Source: a virus. Taken from it: DNA of 64,000 bases. A model generated the notes under the pieces. It was not told the DNA's origin. It ran no database searches and saw only the letters and a list, made by a program, of their open reading frames with translations. Of the stretch, positions 16,814 to 24,267 are shown in pieces. The translations under genes and the position numbers were made by a program. Positions within the stretch are counted from its first letter, which is position 1. Each line of letters opens with the position of its first letter. Where the stretch lies: IMG/VR virus record IMGVR_UViG_3300047499_000113, positions 62,001 through 126,000 of that record; one strand, 5' to 3'.

Positions 16814-18385
16814 ATGTCTCGCGAATTCGAGAACGCGATGTGCGGCTACGCTGCCAGGAGTATCTTGAACGCGGACCGCCCGCTCGCGAGGCATGAGATC
16901 TTTCCCAAAGAAGGTATCTTTGCCGGGAGCCTGAGCAAGTCCTGGCAGAACCGCATTCTCGAGTGGTTCGTCAAAGACGGTCACGTCACAGAGCGAAAGC
17001 GCAACGGGGTCTTGCTTTACGAGGCCCGTAACAAAGCCGCGCTCGCGGACACTGCACGGGCCTGTCCGCCCATCGAGGAAGAAGAAGAGGAAGCGCCTAT
17101 GCGGACTGCAGGCTACAACAAGCAAGAATGGGACAAGTGGGCGAGGGTCACGGTTGCACTGCGTGCCCTCAAGCGGCTCCTGGCATCCCATCAGAGCGAC
17201 GGCGATTCGGCCAAGTGGCAGCCGCGGACCACACTCTTCATCGCCAAGAAGGGTGATAAGTTCCAGCAGCGCGCGGTCATGGACCCGAGCTGGCAGAAGG
17301 CGTTCCTCAACGAGTGCGTTGACAACGGCGTGCTCAAGATCAAGGACGAAGTCGGGATCCCGCTCTACGGGATCAAAAGCTTTGCCCGAGTCACCGGCAT
17401 CATCGAACAAAACAGCGAGCTTTGCGTACACACGCTCCTGTGGCCAGACACACCTTGCACCATCGACCACACGCGACTCCAGAACGACGAGGAGGAAGAG
17501 GAGTCAGAGGAGGAGACGGAAGAGTCGGAAGAGGAAGCTGGCGAGGATGAGGACGACAAGCCCGACGAGGACAAGGTCGAGGAGAAGATCCCTGAGGCTG
17601 CTGCGCAGCCTCAATTTCCCGCGCAGGTCCCGACCGTCGAACCCCACAAACCTGAGACGGACGAAGAGTCCAACGACAAAATGGGCGAATCGAACGAGGC
17701 ACTCGCTGCAATTCTCGACCTGGTGACGAGTGTGGCCGATAATCAATCCGCCGTCACGCGCACGATCGAAGCGAATAACCAGCTCCAAAGACGCCTCCTC
17801 GGCGAACTCGAACACCTGCATTCCAAGCTCGACAAGATCCACGACGAGAACGTGCACCTGCGCAAGGAGCACGAGGAGATGGGAGAGACGCTCGAGTCGA
17901 TGCAGGAGCAACTCAGCAAGGTCGCCAAGGCCATTAGCCCCGAGGAGTCTTCCATCAACGCCATTCGCAAGCGCCTGGGCGAACTGGAGAAGCTCTCGAA
18001 GGACCACGCCGACGCTCTGCACAGCAGCAACCAGCTGATGAAGGGAAGCCTGGCCGAGGCTGCAACAGCCATGGTCAACGCAGCGGCAAAGGCGTTCATC
18101 CAGACGGACCACTCGGCGGTGCTGATCAAGATGGAGACTGTCGAAGGCCATCTTGTCGAGGAACAGAGCCGCACGCAGCAGGTGCTGCGCGAAGTCTTCG
18201 AAGCGCTCGAGCGGGTGCGCGCCGAGTATAGGAGCAACACGCGGACGCCGGCCATCCTCGATCGCATGAACGCGATTGCCGAGGAGTTGCAACGGCTCCA
18301 GGGCCTTCTGCCGGGACTCAGCACCGATAATAGCGGCCTCAATCTCGTGAGCGACAAACTCGCCCGTGCGCAGGGTCGCCCGTAA
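16814..18385 (+). CDS. large acidic-linker/coiled-coil protein with winged-helix-like N-terminus
   Basis: This 523 aa protein begins with two short globular units (residues about 1-90 and 95-210) that resemble winged-helix folds (WQNRILEWFVKDGHVTERKR, WQKAFLNECVDNGVLKIKD, each a helix followed by a beta-wing-like stretch). A strongly acidic linker of Glu/Asp/Ser runs from about 225 to 300. A long coiled coil follows (residues about 300-500; LLGELEHLHSKLDKIHDENV, MEEQLSKVAKAI-like heptads). A similar order recurs in the gene at 19760. A DNA-binding, coiled-coil organiser is possible (KfrA-like architecture) but this is inference. It is the first gene of the plus-strand run and has an AAATTGTAGC element upstream. 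Confidence 0.6.
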   Translation: MSREFENAMCGYAARSILNADRPLARHEIFPKEGIFAGSLSKSWQNRILEWFVKDGHVTERKRNGVLLYEARNKAALADTARACPPIEEEEEEAPMRTAGYNKQEWDKWARVTVALRALKRLLASHQSDGDSAKWQPRTTLFIAKKGDKFQQRAVMDPSWQKAFLNECVDNGVLKIKDEVGIPLYGIKSFARVTGIIEQNSELCVHTLLWPDTPCTIDHTRLQNDEEEEESEEETEESEEEAGEDEDDKPDEDKVEEKIPEAAAQPQFPAQVPTVEPHKPETDEESNDKMGESNEALAAILDLVTSVADNQSAVTRTIEANNQLQRRLLGELEHLHSKLDKIHDENVHLRKEHEEMGETLESMQEQLSKVAKAISPEESSINAIRKRLGELEKLSKDHADALHSSNQLMKGSLAEAATAMVNAAAKAFIQTDHSAVLIKMETVEGHLVEEQSRTQQVLREVFEALERVRAEYRSNTRTPAILDRMNAIAEELQRLQGLLPGLSTDNSGLNLVSDKLARAQGRP

Positions 18386-18393
18386 ATTGTAGC
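18384..18393 (+). promoter_or_regulatory. candidate promoter element AAATTGTAGC, copy 2
   Basis: This is a second exact copy of the 10-mer found before 16814. It overlaps the stop of that gene and stands 36 bases before the ATG at 18429. The region between contains a short palindrome (GAGATCTC) beside a purine-rich ribosome binding site. Two identical copies in front of two genes suggest independent transcription starts within the operon. Confidence 0.35.
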
Positions 18394-18428
18394 AGTTGGT
18401 GAGTACCCTCTCGAGGTGAGAGATCTCG

Positions 18429-18836
18429 ATGAATCTCCGTGAAGCCATCCGCACAATCGTTCAGGAAGTCGCCGGCGAGGAGATTCGTCGCATAGTGCGA
18501 GAGGTCCTCCTCGAAGAGCTGATGGCAGGAGAGAGCCCCAGGACCGTCGCGGCCAAGAAAGCGGCGGCCACCAGGCGAGCGAATCTGGCCAGCAGGTCCG
18601 CTCCGACCGCGAGTCCGACCAAGATCCCGCATCTGGCTCGCAAGCACGGCGTGTCAGTCGGCCAGAAGTACAAGGGCAAGCATTGGGACCCCAAGACGAA
18701 GGACAGGGTCATCGAGGTGGCCAGGCTCGAGGACAAGGGAATCGTGCCCAAGATCTTGCAGTCGTCCTCCAAGCGCACCGCGGCCAAGCGGATCTCGTAC
18801 GCCCGGCTCATGCACTCGTACGACCGGGTGGAGTAA
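18429..18836 (+). CDS. basic hypothetical protein, 135 aa
   Basis: The N-terminal 30 residues form an amphipathic helix (NLREAIRTIVQEVAGEEIRR, then IVREVLLEEL) that resembles the start of the next protein. The middle is Ala/Lys/Arg-rich (AAKKAAATRRANLASRSA). The C-terminal half looks like a small basic domain (VGQKYKGKHWDPKTKDRVIE, KRTAAKRISYARLMHS). Its overall charge is strongly positive, which suits nucleic acid binding. The stop overlaps the next ATG (TAATG), so translation is coupled. No known family is recognised. Confidence 0.55.
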   Translation: MNLREAIRTIVQEVAGEEIRRIVREVLLEELMAGESPRTVAAKKAAATRRANLASRSAPTASPTKIPHLARKHGVSVGQKYKGKHWDPKTKDRVIEVARLEDKGIVPKILQSSSKRTAAKRISYARLMHSYDRVE

Positions 18837-19726
18837 TGACACTCCGGGCTTTGCTCCGAGAGGTGGTGAGGGTCGAAATCCGGAACATCGCGCGCGATAC
18901 AGTTCGCGAGATGAAGCCAGTGGCGAGGCCCTCAGTCGAGACGCGCGACAGGACGCCGGCCTACAAGGGAGACTCTCACGCCAAGAAGTCCGCCCGACTC
19001 CGCGTGTGGGAGCTGGTCCTCAAGACCATCGGCACCAAGGCGTTTCGCAAGGGCCTGCACTTGTTCCTTGCCTCCCGCGAGGGCGGGGATGCGTCTACCC
19101 TCCGAGGACTTGGCGTGCCGGACCAAGCCATGCTGGCTGTGGACCTCGACGCCAAGGCGCTTTCGGAGTTCCGCCGGCATTATCCTGACGTGCCATGCCG
19201 CCATCAGGACGTGGGGGACGTCCTGGACGAGTATCACCGCAAGCTCGAGTCCGTGTGGCTCGACTTCTCGTCACAGGTGACCGAGAACACCCTCAAAAGG
19301 GTCGGGCGTGCTGTGCAGGCTATTCGCCCAGGAGGCGTGCTCGCCTGCACGTTCGCCATCGGTCGCGAGAAGTGGTGGTACGGCGCCAGGGAAGACGACA
19401 CGCCGGGCACCAGCGAAGACAGACTCAATGTGCTGCAGGGGTTCCTGGCCGACCAGCTGCCGTACAGCCCGCGAGTGCTCGCCAGATTCGAGTACCAGAG
19501 CGAATCGATACGCGGACCGGGCGCCCTCATGGCTGTCATGGTCGTGCAGATGCAGGCCGGCAGGGACGCCAAGAACTCCCGGCTACAGGCGCTCGACTAC
19601 CATGACTTGCAAAGGGACGCTTTGCGCTACGTCGGCGATCCGAATCTGTGCTGGCTGCTCAACCTCACCGAGGACAAGGCAGAGAAGCTCCGCGCTCGCG
19701 TTCGCGAATATCCGCCACCTCCGTAA
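18836..19726 (+). CDS. methyltransferase-like protein (Rossmann fold)
   Basis: This 296 aa protein starts at ATG 18836, overlapping the previous stop. The N-terminal 25 residues (TLRALLREVVRVEIRNIARD) resemble those of the preceding protein. The middle looks like a class I SAM-dependent methyltransferase: MLAVDLDAKALSEFRRHYPD (acidic residue after strand 2), then CRHQDVGDVLDEYH and ESVWLDFSSQVTENTL, and IRPGGVLACTFAIGRE as the late strand. A glycine-rich motif I is not obvious and may be degenerate, so activity is uncertain. Substrate unknown. A C-terminal segment of about 80 residues is unassigned. Confidence 0.55.
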   Translation: MTLRALLREVVRVEIRNIARDTVREMKPVARPSVETRDRTPAYKGDSHAKKSARLRVWELVLKTIGTKAFRKGLHLFLASREGGDASTLRGLGVPDQAMLAVDLDAKALSEFRRHYPDVPCRHQDVGDVLDEYHRKLESVWLDFSSQVTENTLKRVGRAVQAIRPGGVLACTFAIGREKWWYGAREDDTPGTSEDRLNVLQGFLADQLPYSPRVLARFEYQSESIRGPGALMAVMVVQMQAGRDAKNSRLQALDYHDLQRDALRYVGDPNLCWLLNLTEDKAEKLRARVREYPPPP

Positions 19727-19759
19727 CTGGACGCGGCTCAGGTGTAAACGGGATAGCTC

Positions 19760-20749
19760 ATGGCGACACTAATCGACCGGCCGACCTTCGATGCTCGCAT
19801 TTGGCTGGTAGCCCGCGCGGTGCAAGCCGCTCTGCGAACGTCGAACGTCCCACAGAGGCTGGATTACTTCTTCCCCGTTCCTGGTGAGATGGGCTCGCTC
19901 TTCGACAAGGGCGCTCCGCAGCATATCATTCGGGAACTGAAGGACAAGAAGTGGCAGGGCAACTTCTTGCTGCTACTCTCCACTAGGGGAGCCGTGACAG
20001 TCAGCGGCAATTTCACCTCGGTCAAGAATAGGTATTTCTTCGAAAACCTCATCGAGGGCGTCAAAAAGCGTGGACCCGAGTACAACACTCTGTTGGACCT
20101 GGTCTGGCAAGCAAGCGGCGGCGAGGCTGGAGGGTGGAGAGCCTTGGTTGCAGAGAAGAACGAGACGACACCGAGTCCGCCGCCAGAGCCCGAGCCGGAA
20201 GTCGACACGGACAGGCCCGCCGAGATCGTCGTGGACGCACCTGCCACCATGGCAGAAGAGATCCCGACCAAAGCCCCGCGCACTACGGACCCGATGGAGG
20301 TCCTGCGTCACATCGAAGCGGTCGTCATGACCCTCCTCAACTACGAGGAGAAGATCGCCGACAACATCGTCTACGTGCGCGACGACGTCATCAAGCTGCA
20401 CTCGCGCAACGACAAGCTCAACGAGAAGATGCGCGCGCTCCACGAGCGTATCGCAGCGCTCGAGGAGAAACTGCAACTCCCCACGCCTCCCATGCCGCAG
20501 GAGGCCGCAGAGCCCGTGGTCGACCAGGAGCTGCGCGACCAGGTACAATCCGTAATTGTATCTGTAAATTCCATGAGCAGCGCGGTAAACACCATGAAGC
20601 AGGAAGTGCAGCAAGTGGTCGAATCCTCTCTCCACCAGTCGGCTTCGGACCGGGTCCAGCAGATCCAGTCGTCGCTGGCCCGCATTTCCAGCGAGTTCGG
20701 GGCACTGCGTGAGCTGGCGCTCGAGACCTTCTCGGAGGTCGGCCGATGA
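19760..20749 (+). CDS. globular plus Pro/Glu linker plus coiled-coil protein
   Basis: This 329 aa protein has a globular N-terminus (residues about 1-135; FDARIWLVARAVQAAL, KKWQGNFLLLLSTRGAVTVS, NRYFFENLIEGVKKRG). A Pro/Glu-rich linker (TPSPPPEPEPEVDTD) follows and then a coiled coil from about 180 to the end (NDKLNEKMRALHERIAALEE, VSVNSMSSAVNTMKQEV). The order matches the protein at 16814 (globular part, acidic or Pro/Glu linker, long coil), although the globular parts differ. The pair may work as partners. The stop overlaps the next start by 4 bases (ATGA). Confidence 0.55.
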   Translation: MATLIDRPTFDARIWLVARAVQAALRTSNVPQRLDYFFPVPGEMGSLFDKGAPQHIIRELKDKKWQGNFLLLLSTRGAVTVSGNFTSVKNRYFFENLIEGVKKRGPEYNTLLDLVWQASGGEAGGWRALVAEKNETTPSPPPEPEPEVDTDRPAEIVVDAPATMAEEIPTKAPRTTDPMEVLRHIEAVVMTLLNYEEKIADNIVYVRDDVIKLHSRNDKLNEKMRALHERIAALEEKLQLPTPPMPQEAAEPVVDQELRDQVQSVIVSVNSMSSAVNTMKQEVQQVVESSLHQSASDRVQQIQSSLARISSEFGALRELALETFSEVGR

Positions 20750-21714
20750 GTGATGTGGAACTCAAAGAGCTTCTCGCGCAGTACAAGGGCAGCTCTGCTC
20801 AGATGAGCGAGAAGGCCAAGGCCATCGCCGAGAACAACATCTGGAACGTGTGGCAGAACACCGCCGGGATGCCCAAGTACAAGGACCGTCGCCATTGGGC
20901 GGCGGCCACCTTCGGGGGCGCACCCGCCGAGTACGAGATCCGGTCGCAGCTCTTGCAGGCAGGACCGTGGGTCGAGCCCCTGTGGGCGATGATCGACGAT
21001 GGGATCTCCCGCAGCTCGGTGCGCAACCTCTTCCGGCAGGCCCGTACGTCGGCTATCAAGAAGAAGCTGCCTCCTGCCGAGGCTCTGAGCCTGGCCATCG
21101 ACGAGTACAACAAGACTGGCCATCAGGCGCACACGCCCGATGGCAGAGTCTACCGGCGCATGAGCCCGCTCGAGAAGCAGCGCTCGCAACCTCCGCCCTC
21201 CATGTCGGACGTCCCTACCGAGATGGATATGGACAGCTCGCAGAATCGGCGGTCCAAGCAGTTCCTGTCGCGCCTGACTGCGCTGGCCGACGAGTTCCTG
21301 CGAACTAGTGTCCCCGGTCTTTCAGGCATCGACGAGATGGGTGCCAAGATCGCGAAGGAAGAATTCGTGTCCTTCGTCCGGGAGGCGGCCGAAGACCTGC
21401 GCCGGCGCGTGTACGTTCTGCGTTCACAGATGAAGCGTGATCGCACCGCGGCATCGCGCGTGTCCCGAGAGGAGCTGCGGTATGCCTCGGAAATCCTGGG
21501 GATACCCATCGTATGGGGTCGTGACCTCGACCTGCGTAAGGCCAAGAAGATCATGCTCCAACGCTGCGCTCAGCTCCATCCCGACAAGGGAGCCACTACC
21601 GAGCAGCAGAAAGCCGAGTACAGCGCAGTCGTGGAGGCGTACAAGACCTGCGAACGCTACATGGAAGGACGCAAATCCCATGAGGATGGAGACCGAAGTC
21701 ATGAAGGCCAGTAG
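20746..21714 (+). CDS. J-domain protein (DnaJ-like, C-terminal)
   Basis: This 322 aa protein has a helical N-terminal region of about 240 residues, without a recognised family, and a J-domain-like C-terminus. LRKAKKIMLQRCAQLHPDKG carries the essential HPD at residues 278-280 on the loop after a basic helix II, followed by helix III (EYSAVVEAYKTCERYMEG). Canonical J-domains activate Hsp70 ATPases through HPD, so this protein may recruit the host DnaK to phage substrates (inference). In most J-proteins the domain is N-terminal; here it is at the C-terminus. A polar linker (PTEMDMDSSQNRRS) stands near 157-170. The ATG overlaps the previous stop. Confidence 0.75.
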   Translation: MSDVELKELLAQYKGSSAQMSEKAKAIAENNIWNVWQNTAGMPKYKDRRHWAAATFGGAPAEYEIRSQLLQAGPWVEPLWAMIDDGISRSSVRNLFRQARTSAIKKKLPPAEALSLAIDEYNKTGHQAHTPDGRVYRRMSPLEKQRSQPPPSMSDVPTEMDMDSSQNRRSKQFLSRLTALADEFLRTSVPGLSGIDEMGAKIAKEEFVSFVREAAEDLRRRVYVLRSQMKRDRTAASRVSREELRYASEILGIPIVWGRDLDLRKAKKIMLQRCAQLHPDKGATTEQQKAEYSAVVEAYKTCERYMEGRKSHEDGDRSHEGQ

Positions 21715-22279
21715 TCCGAAACTTCCCGCCGCCGGAGGGCCCCGTTCTTCCAGGACGAAGCCTCTCAGCTTCGACGACTTCACTCCCGACACGGAGATGA
21801 GCGAGAACCAACGAGCCGCCCAATTTCTCGACTGGTGCGCCCGCAATTTGCCGGGTCGGTACGTGCCGTACGTGTGGATCACCAAACACGCGTACGTCAA
21901 GTCGAAGGTTCCTCGGCTCGACAACATCGACGTGGAAGCTTTGCGCCGCAAGCGCATGGACTCCATCAAGAAGATCCTCTGGAGCGAGTATCACCGCCGC
22001 ACGGTGTCCGCTCCGCGTGATCAGGAGCCGGGCGTGCGGGCCACGACCGATTCGGATGACCTCGCCGGCACCGACTATTTGCGCCGCACGCGCCGCATCG
22101 CCAACGGCGTGAAGGCCGCGCAGGAGACGCGCGAGAAGATCGACGTCACCGAGATGCGCAACAAGGACCTGAAGGCGATGGTCGAGCGCACGGACCCGAT
22201 CATGAAGCAGCTCGGCAAGGCCGACTTGCTGAAGCGCCTGGAGCTGCCGCCCCGCCGGCCGGACGACGACGAGGACTGA
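21680..22279 (+). CDS. hypothetical protein, 199 aa
   Basis: There are three nearby in-frame ATGs (21680, 21686, 21701). 21680 has AAGGAC upstream and overlaps the J-domain gene by 35 bases; 21701 would give a 192 aa protein with a GGAG behind it. The first 40 residues are Pro/Ser/Arg-rich and disordered. Residues about 45-110 are aromatic and basic (AAQFLDWCARNLPGRYVPYV, DSIKKILWSEYHRRT). The C-terminus is charged and helical (MRNKDLKAMVERTDPIMKQL), ending in an acidic DDDED. No known family is recognised. Confidence 0.5.
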   Translation: MRMETEVMKASSPKLPAAGGPRSSRTKPLSFDDFTPDTEMSENQRAAQFLDWCARNLPGRYVPYVWITKHAYVKSKVPRLDNIDVEALRRKRMDSIKKILWSEYHRRTVSAPRDQEPGVRATTDSDDLAGTDYLRRTRRIANGVKAAQETREKIDVTEMRNKDLKAMVERTDPIMKQLGKADLLKRLELPPRRPDDDED

Positions 22280-22282
22280 TCC

Positions 22283-22654
22283 GTGCCGTCTGACAGGGTG
22301 ATCCGCTGGAAGCGGAAAGGGCGCCGGCCCTCCAAGACTGACGTCCACACCATCCTGCTCGACTTTCTCGGTGGAGCGGGGACTGTGGAGGTAGGCAAGG
22401 ACAGGTTCTACGTGCGACTCGAGGGTTCATGGTCGCACCCTCTGAGGCGGTTCCCGGAGTTCCTAACAAAGGCCATGCACGCGGTGGCTTCCAAGCCCGA
22501 CCCGCGCTTTCTCGAGCGCATCATTGAAGTGTGGAAGGACCGTAGTAGCCTGTACGTGATGACCCGCCAGCAAGACGATTTCACGAACGGGGTCGCCGAG
22601 CGCATCGTAGATGTCTTCGCCCGCGCGTACGAAGCCGAGAGGGAACCTCTCTGA
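22283..22654 (+). CDS. hypothetical protein, 123 aa
   Basis: The protein starts at GTG 22283, 4 bases after the previous stop. It is compact and basic: a Lys/Arg-rich start (RVIRWKRKGRRPSKTDVHT), a beta-rich middle (GTVEVGKDRFYVRLEGSW) and a helical C-terminus (PRFLERIIEVWKDRSSLYVM, RIVDVFARAYEAERE). The stop overlaps the next start in TGATG. No family is recognised. Confidence 0.5.
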   Translation: MPSDRVIRWKRKGRRPSKTDVHTILLDFLGGAGTVEVGKDRFYVRLEGSWSHPLRRFPEFLTKAMHAVASKPDPRFLERIIEVWKDRSSLYVMTRQQDDFTNGVAERIVDVFARAYEAEREPL

Positions 22655-22902
22655 TGAACACCATCCAGCTTCTGCAGATGTTCGCGCGGACAATGAAGGG
22701 GCGCGTTATCGCAAGCGGCAACAACTCCGTGGGATTCTCCATGGAGGGCGTTCTCTACAAGCTCACAGTAGATGGCGACAAGGTCATCCTGCACCAGCTC
22801 TCGGGCAAGGAGCGCGGCAAGCAGGCCGAAGTCTCTACGCTCAGCGAACTCGCTTCCAGTCAGTCCAACCTCGAGGAGAACTCCCATGCCCACATGTTCT
22901 GA
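22654..22902 (+). CDS. small hypothetical protein, 82 aa
   Basis: The protein has an N-terminal helix (TIQLLQMFARTMKGRVIA), then a beta-hairpin-like core (NNSVGFSMEGVLYKLTVDGD) and a Ser/Glu-rich tail. The start overlaps the stop of the previous gene in TGATG, so they are translationally coupled. It is followed by a still smaller ORF that begins inside its tail. The function is unknown; its size suits a phage regulatory or host-inhibitor protein, but nothing in it proves that. Confidence 0.5.
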   Translation: MNTIQLLQMFARTMKGRVIASGNNSVGFSMEGVLYKLTVDGDKVILHQLSGKERGKQAEVSTLSELASSQSNLEENSHAHMF

Positions 22903-22972
22903 TCCCGGATGCAGCTGCAACCGTCGTGACCGCTCCCGTCGCACCAACAGGAAGACCGACGCCTTCTTGTGA
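22886..22972 (+). CDS. very small Cys-containing peptide, 28 aa
   Basis: A short ORF begins at ATG 22886, 8 bases after a strong GAGGAG (22873-22878). It encodes MPTCSDPGCSCNRRDRS and a basic tail ending KTDAFL. Cys residues at positions 4, 9 and 11 and the Arg-rich end suggest a mini metal-binding or nucleic-acid-binding peptide. It overlaps the previous gene by 17 bases. It is well placed as the last member of the plus-strand run, but such a short ORF may be chance. Confidence 0.45.
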   Translation: MPTCSDPGCSCNRRDRSRRTNRKTDAFL

Positions 22973-23209
22973 GGTCAGGCCGACACCCTTCGCCGGCTCG
23001 CTAAGATCCCTGATCTTTCCGTTACTTTCGAAGATGGGTTTCATTGGTTCGAGATTGGTGGCTACAAGGCGCCCGGAGTCGTACTGCATGGTTGCGTGAG
23101 TATTCGCACCAGAGTTCAGAAGTGGAAACACCCGAACTCTGGTGCCAATTCACAAGCGTCGTCCTGAGTAGTCGAAGAGCCCGAGTTCTATACGTTCCGC
23201 GAGGGACGC
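22973..23209 (+). other. interval with an open frame but no start codon, and a long hairpin
   Basis: No complete gene is supported here. In the frame of the preceding small peptide, directly after its TGA, the reading frame stays open for about 65 codons (22973-23167) and looks protein-like (FEDGFHWFEIGGYKAPGVVL), but it has no start codon. It may be the remains of a longer gene, a readthrough extension, or chance. The stretch also holds the inverted repeat at 23106-23145. Confidence 0.35.
23106..23145 (+). terminator. 12-bp perfect inverted repeat, likely terminator or RNA hairpin
   Basis: GCACCAGAGTTC at 23106-23117 pairs with GAACTCTGGTGC at 23134-23145 around a 16-base loop. It lies beyond the plus-strand run ending at 22972. 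No T-run follows on either strand, so factor-independent termination is not certain. A small gene with its own ribosome binding site starts 64 bases later. Confidence 0.45.
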
Positions 23210-23416
23210 ATGTGGATCTGCGCCTGGCGTCGGTTTGATGTGGTGTCGCAAGGTCGCACCGAAAAGATCGCGTGCGAGCGAATGCTTCGAACCGTGGCAG
23301 CCTACACCATCGATTGCGCGAAGGATGGAACGCTCAAGCTCGGCACTGTCAAGAAACCCACCAAGGCACTTCTAGAGCGCCGGCGCCGCGCCCACCTGGC
23401 GACACACGGAAACTAA
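23210..23416 (+). CDS. small basic hypothetical protein, 68 aa
   Basis: ATG at 23210 stands 3 bases after GAGGGACGC, a good ribosome binding site. The protein is basic (WICAWRRFDVVSQGRTEKIA, KKPTKALLERRRRAHLATHG) with two Cys in the first 25 residues. It converges with the exported-protein gene at 23437, with 20 bases between the stops. No family is recognised. Confidence 0.5.
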   Translation: MWICAWRRFDVVSQGRTEKIACERMLRTVAAYTIDCAKDGTLKLGTVKKPTKALLERRRRAHLATHGN

Positions 23417-23436
23417 AGTGTGACGAAGACCTAGGG

Positions 23437-24135
23437 CTAGGCCAGATTAGCTACGGCGCCGCCCTTGAACAAAACCCATTCACCCTTTTCGTCCAAGACA
23501 TGGAGCCGTCCGTCGTTGAACGGTGGTTCGCCTTTGTAGTAGAACTGGATTCGGAACCCTCGGAGAGTGTCATAACCTTCTGGATGACCGGCTTTCTTTG
23601 AGTGGAACTTGCGAATGGCAATCGCACGCTTCAGCACAGGCCAACGGTTTGGAGCTGAAGAGCGCCAATTACCAACGAACAAGTCTTGGGCTCGGATGAG
23701 CAACACATTGCCAGGCTCATTGTTGCAGCATTTGGGGTCTTTGCAAGTACCCCAATTCGATCCGTCTTGGCGTTCGAGACGGATTTCAATGGATCGATCT
23801 AAATCGGGCTCGCCATTCTTGAGTGCGGACTGGATGACCGTACGCAGTTTGGCGATGATCGGGTCTCCTGGCACATAGCAAATCTCACTCGCTTGGATCC
23901 ATGAGTCATCCAAGTCTTCGGGCTGCACCGCGAAGCTGATGTTCATGAGAATCCATTGGTCAGGCTGGAACTCGGCCGTGTAACCTTCTGGCGCTAGGAT
24001 CGAATTGATCTTGCGCGATTCTGAAAACGTAACGATGTTATCCCAGTTATCCGCAACCGGCGCGGCTTTCGCCTTGCGGCTGAAGAGCACGAGAGGGAGA
24101 GCCAGGAGAGACCGAAGGAGACTGCGCCTGCGCAT
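23437..24135 (-). CDS. exported protein with N-terminal signal peptide
   Basis: This 232 aa protein begins with a textbook Sec-type signal: basic MRRRSLLRS, a hydrophobic LLALPLVLF core, then SRKAKA before AP, giving a likely signal peptidase I site (AKA/AP near residue 24). The mature part is beta-rich with a CKDPKCCNNEPG cysteine cluster near 130-140, which could form disulphides outside the cytoplasm. Phage proteins exported to the periplasm or envelope usually act in superinfection exclusion, lysis control or host surface change (inference). No lysis enzyme motif is present. It is a single minus-strand gene between plus-strand genes and needs its own promoter. Confidence 0.65.
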   Translation of the reverse strand: MRRRSLLRSLLALPLVLFSRKAKAAPVADNWDNIVTFSESRKINSILAPEGYTAEFQPDQWILMNISFAVQPEDLDDSWIQASEICYVPGDPIIAKLRTVIQSALKNGEPDLDRSIEIRLERQDGSNWGTCKDPKCCNNEPGNVLLIRAQDLFVGNWRSSAPNRWPVLKRAIAIRKFHSKKAGHPEGYDTLRGFRIQFYYKGEPPFNDGRLHVLDEKGEWVLFKGGAVANLA

Positions 24136-24267
24136 ACAGATACGTTACGCATTCATTAGATATTTGGAGTACAAAAAACCACCTTCGTGAGGATACTCAC
24201 AGCCAAGCGGATAGTAGTATCATCAAACTCCAGCATTTGGATATACCAGCCAAATGTACTCTTGCAT

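Noticed and set aside
22979-23100. tRNA candidate (TTCGA sequence near 23050)
   Set aside because: No cloverleaf arms pair around the TTCGA, and no CCA end or acceptor stem was found.
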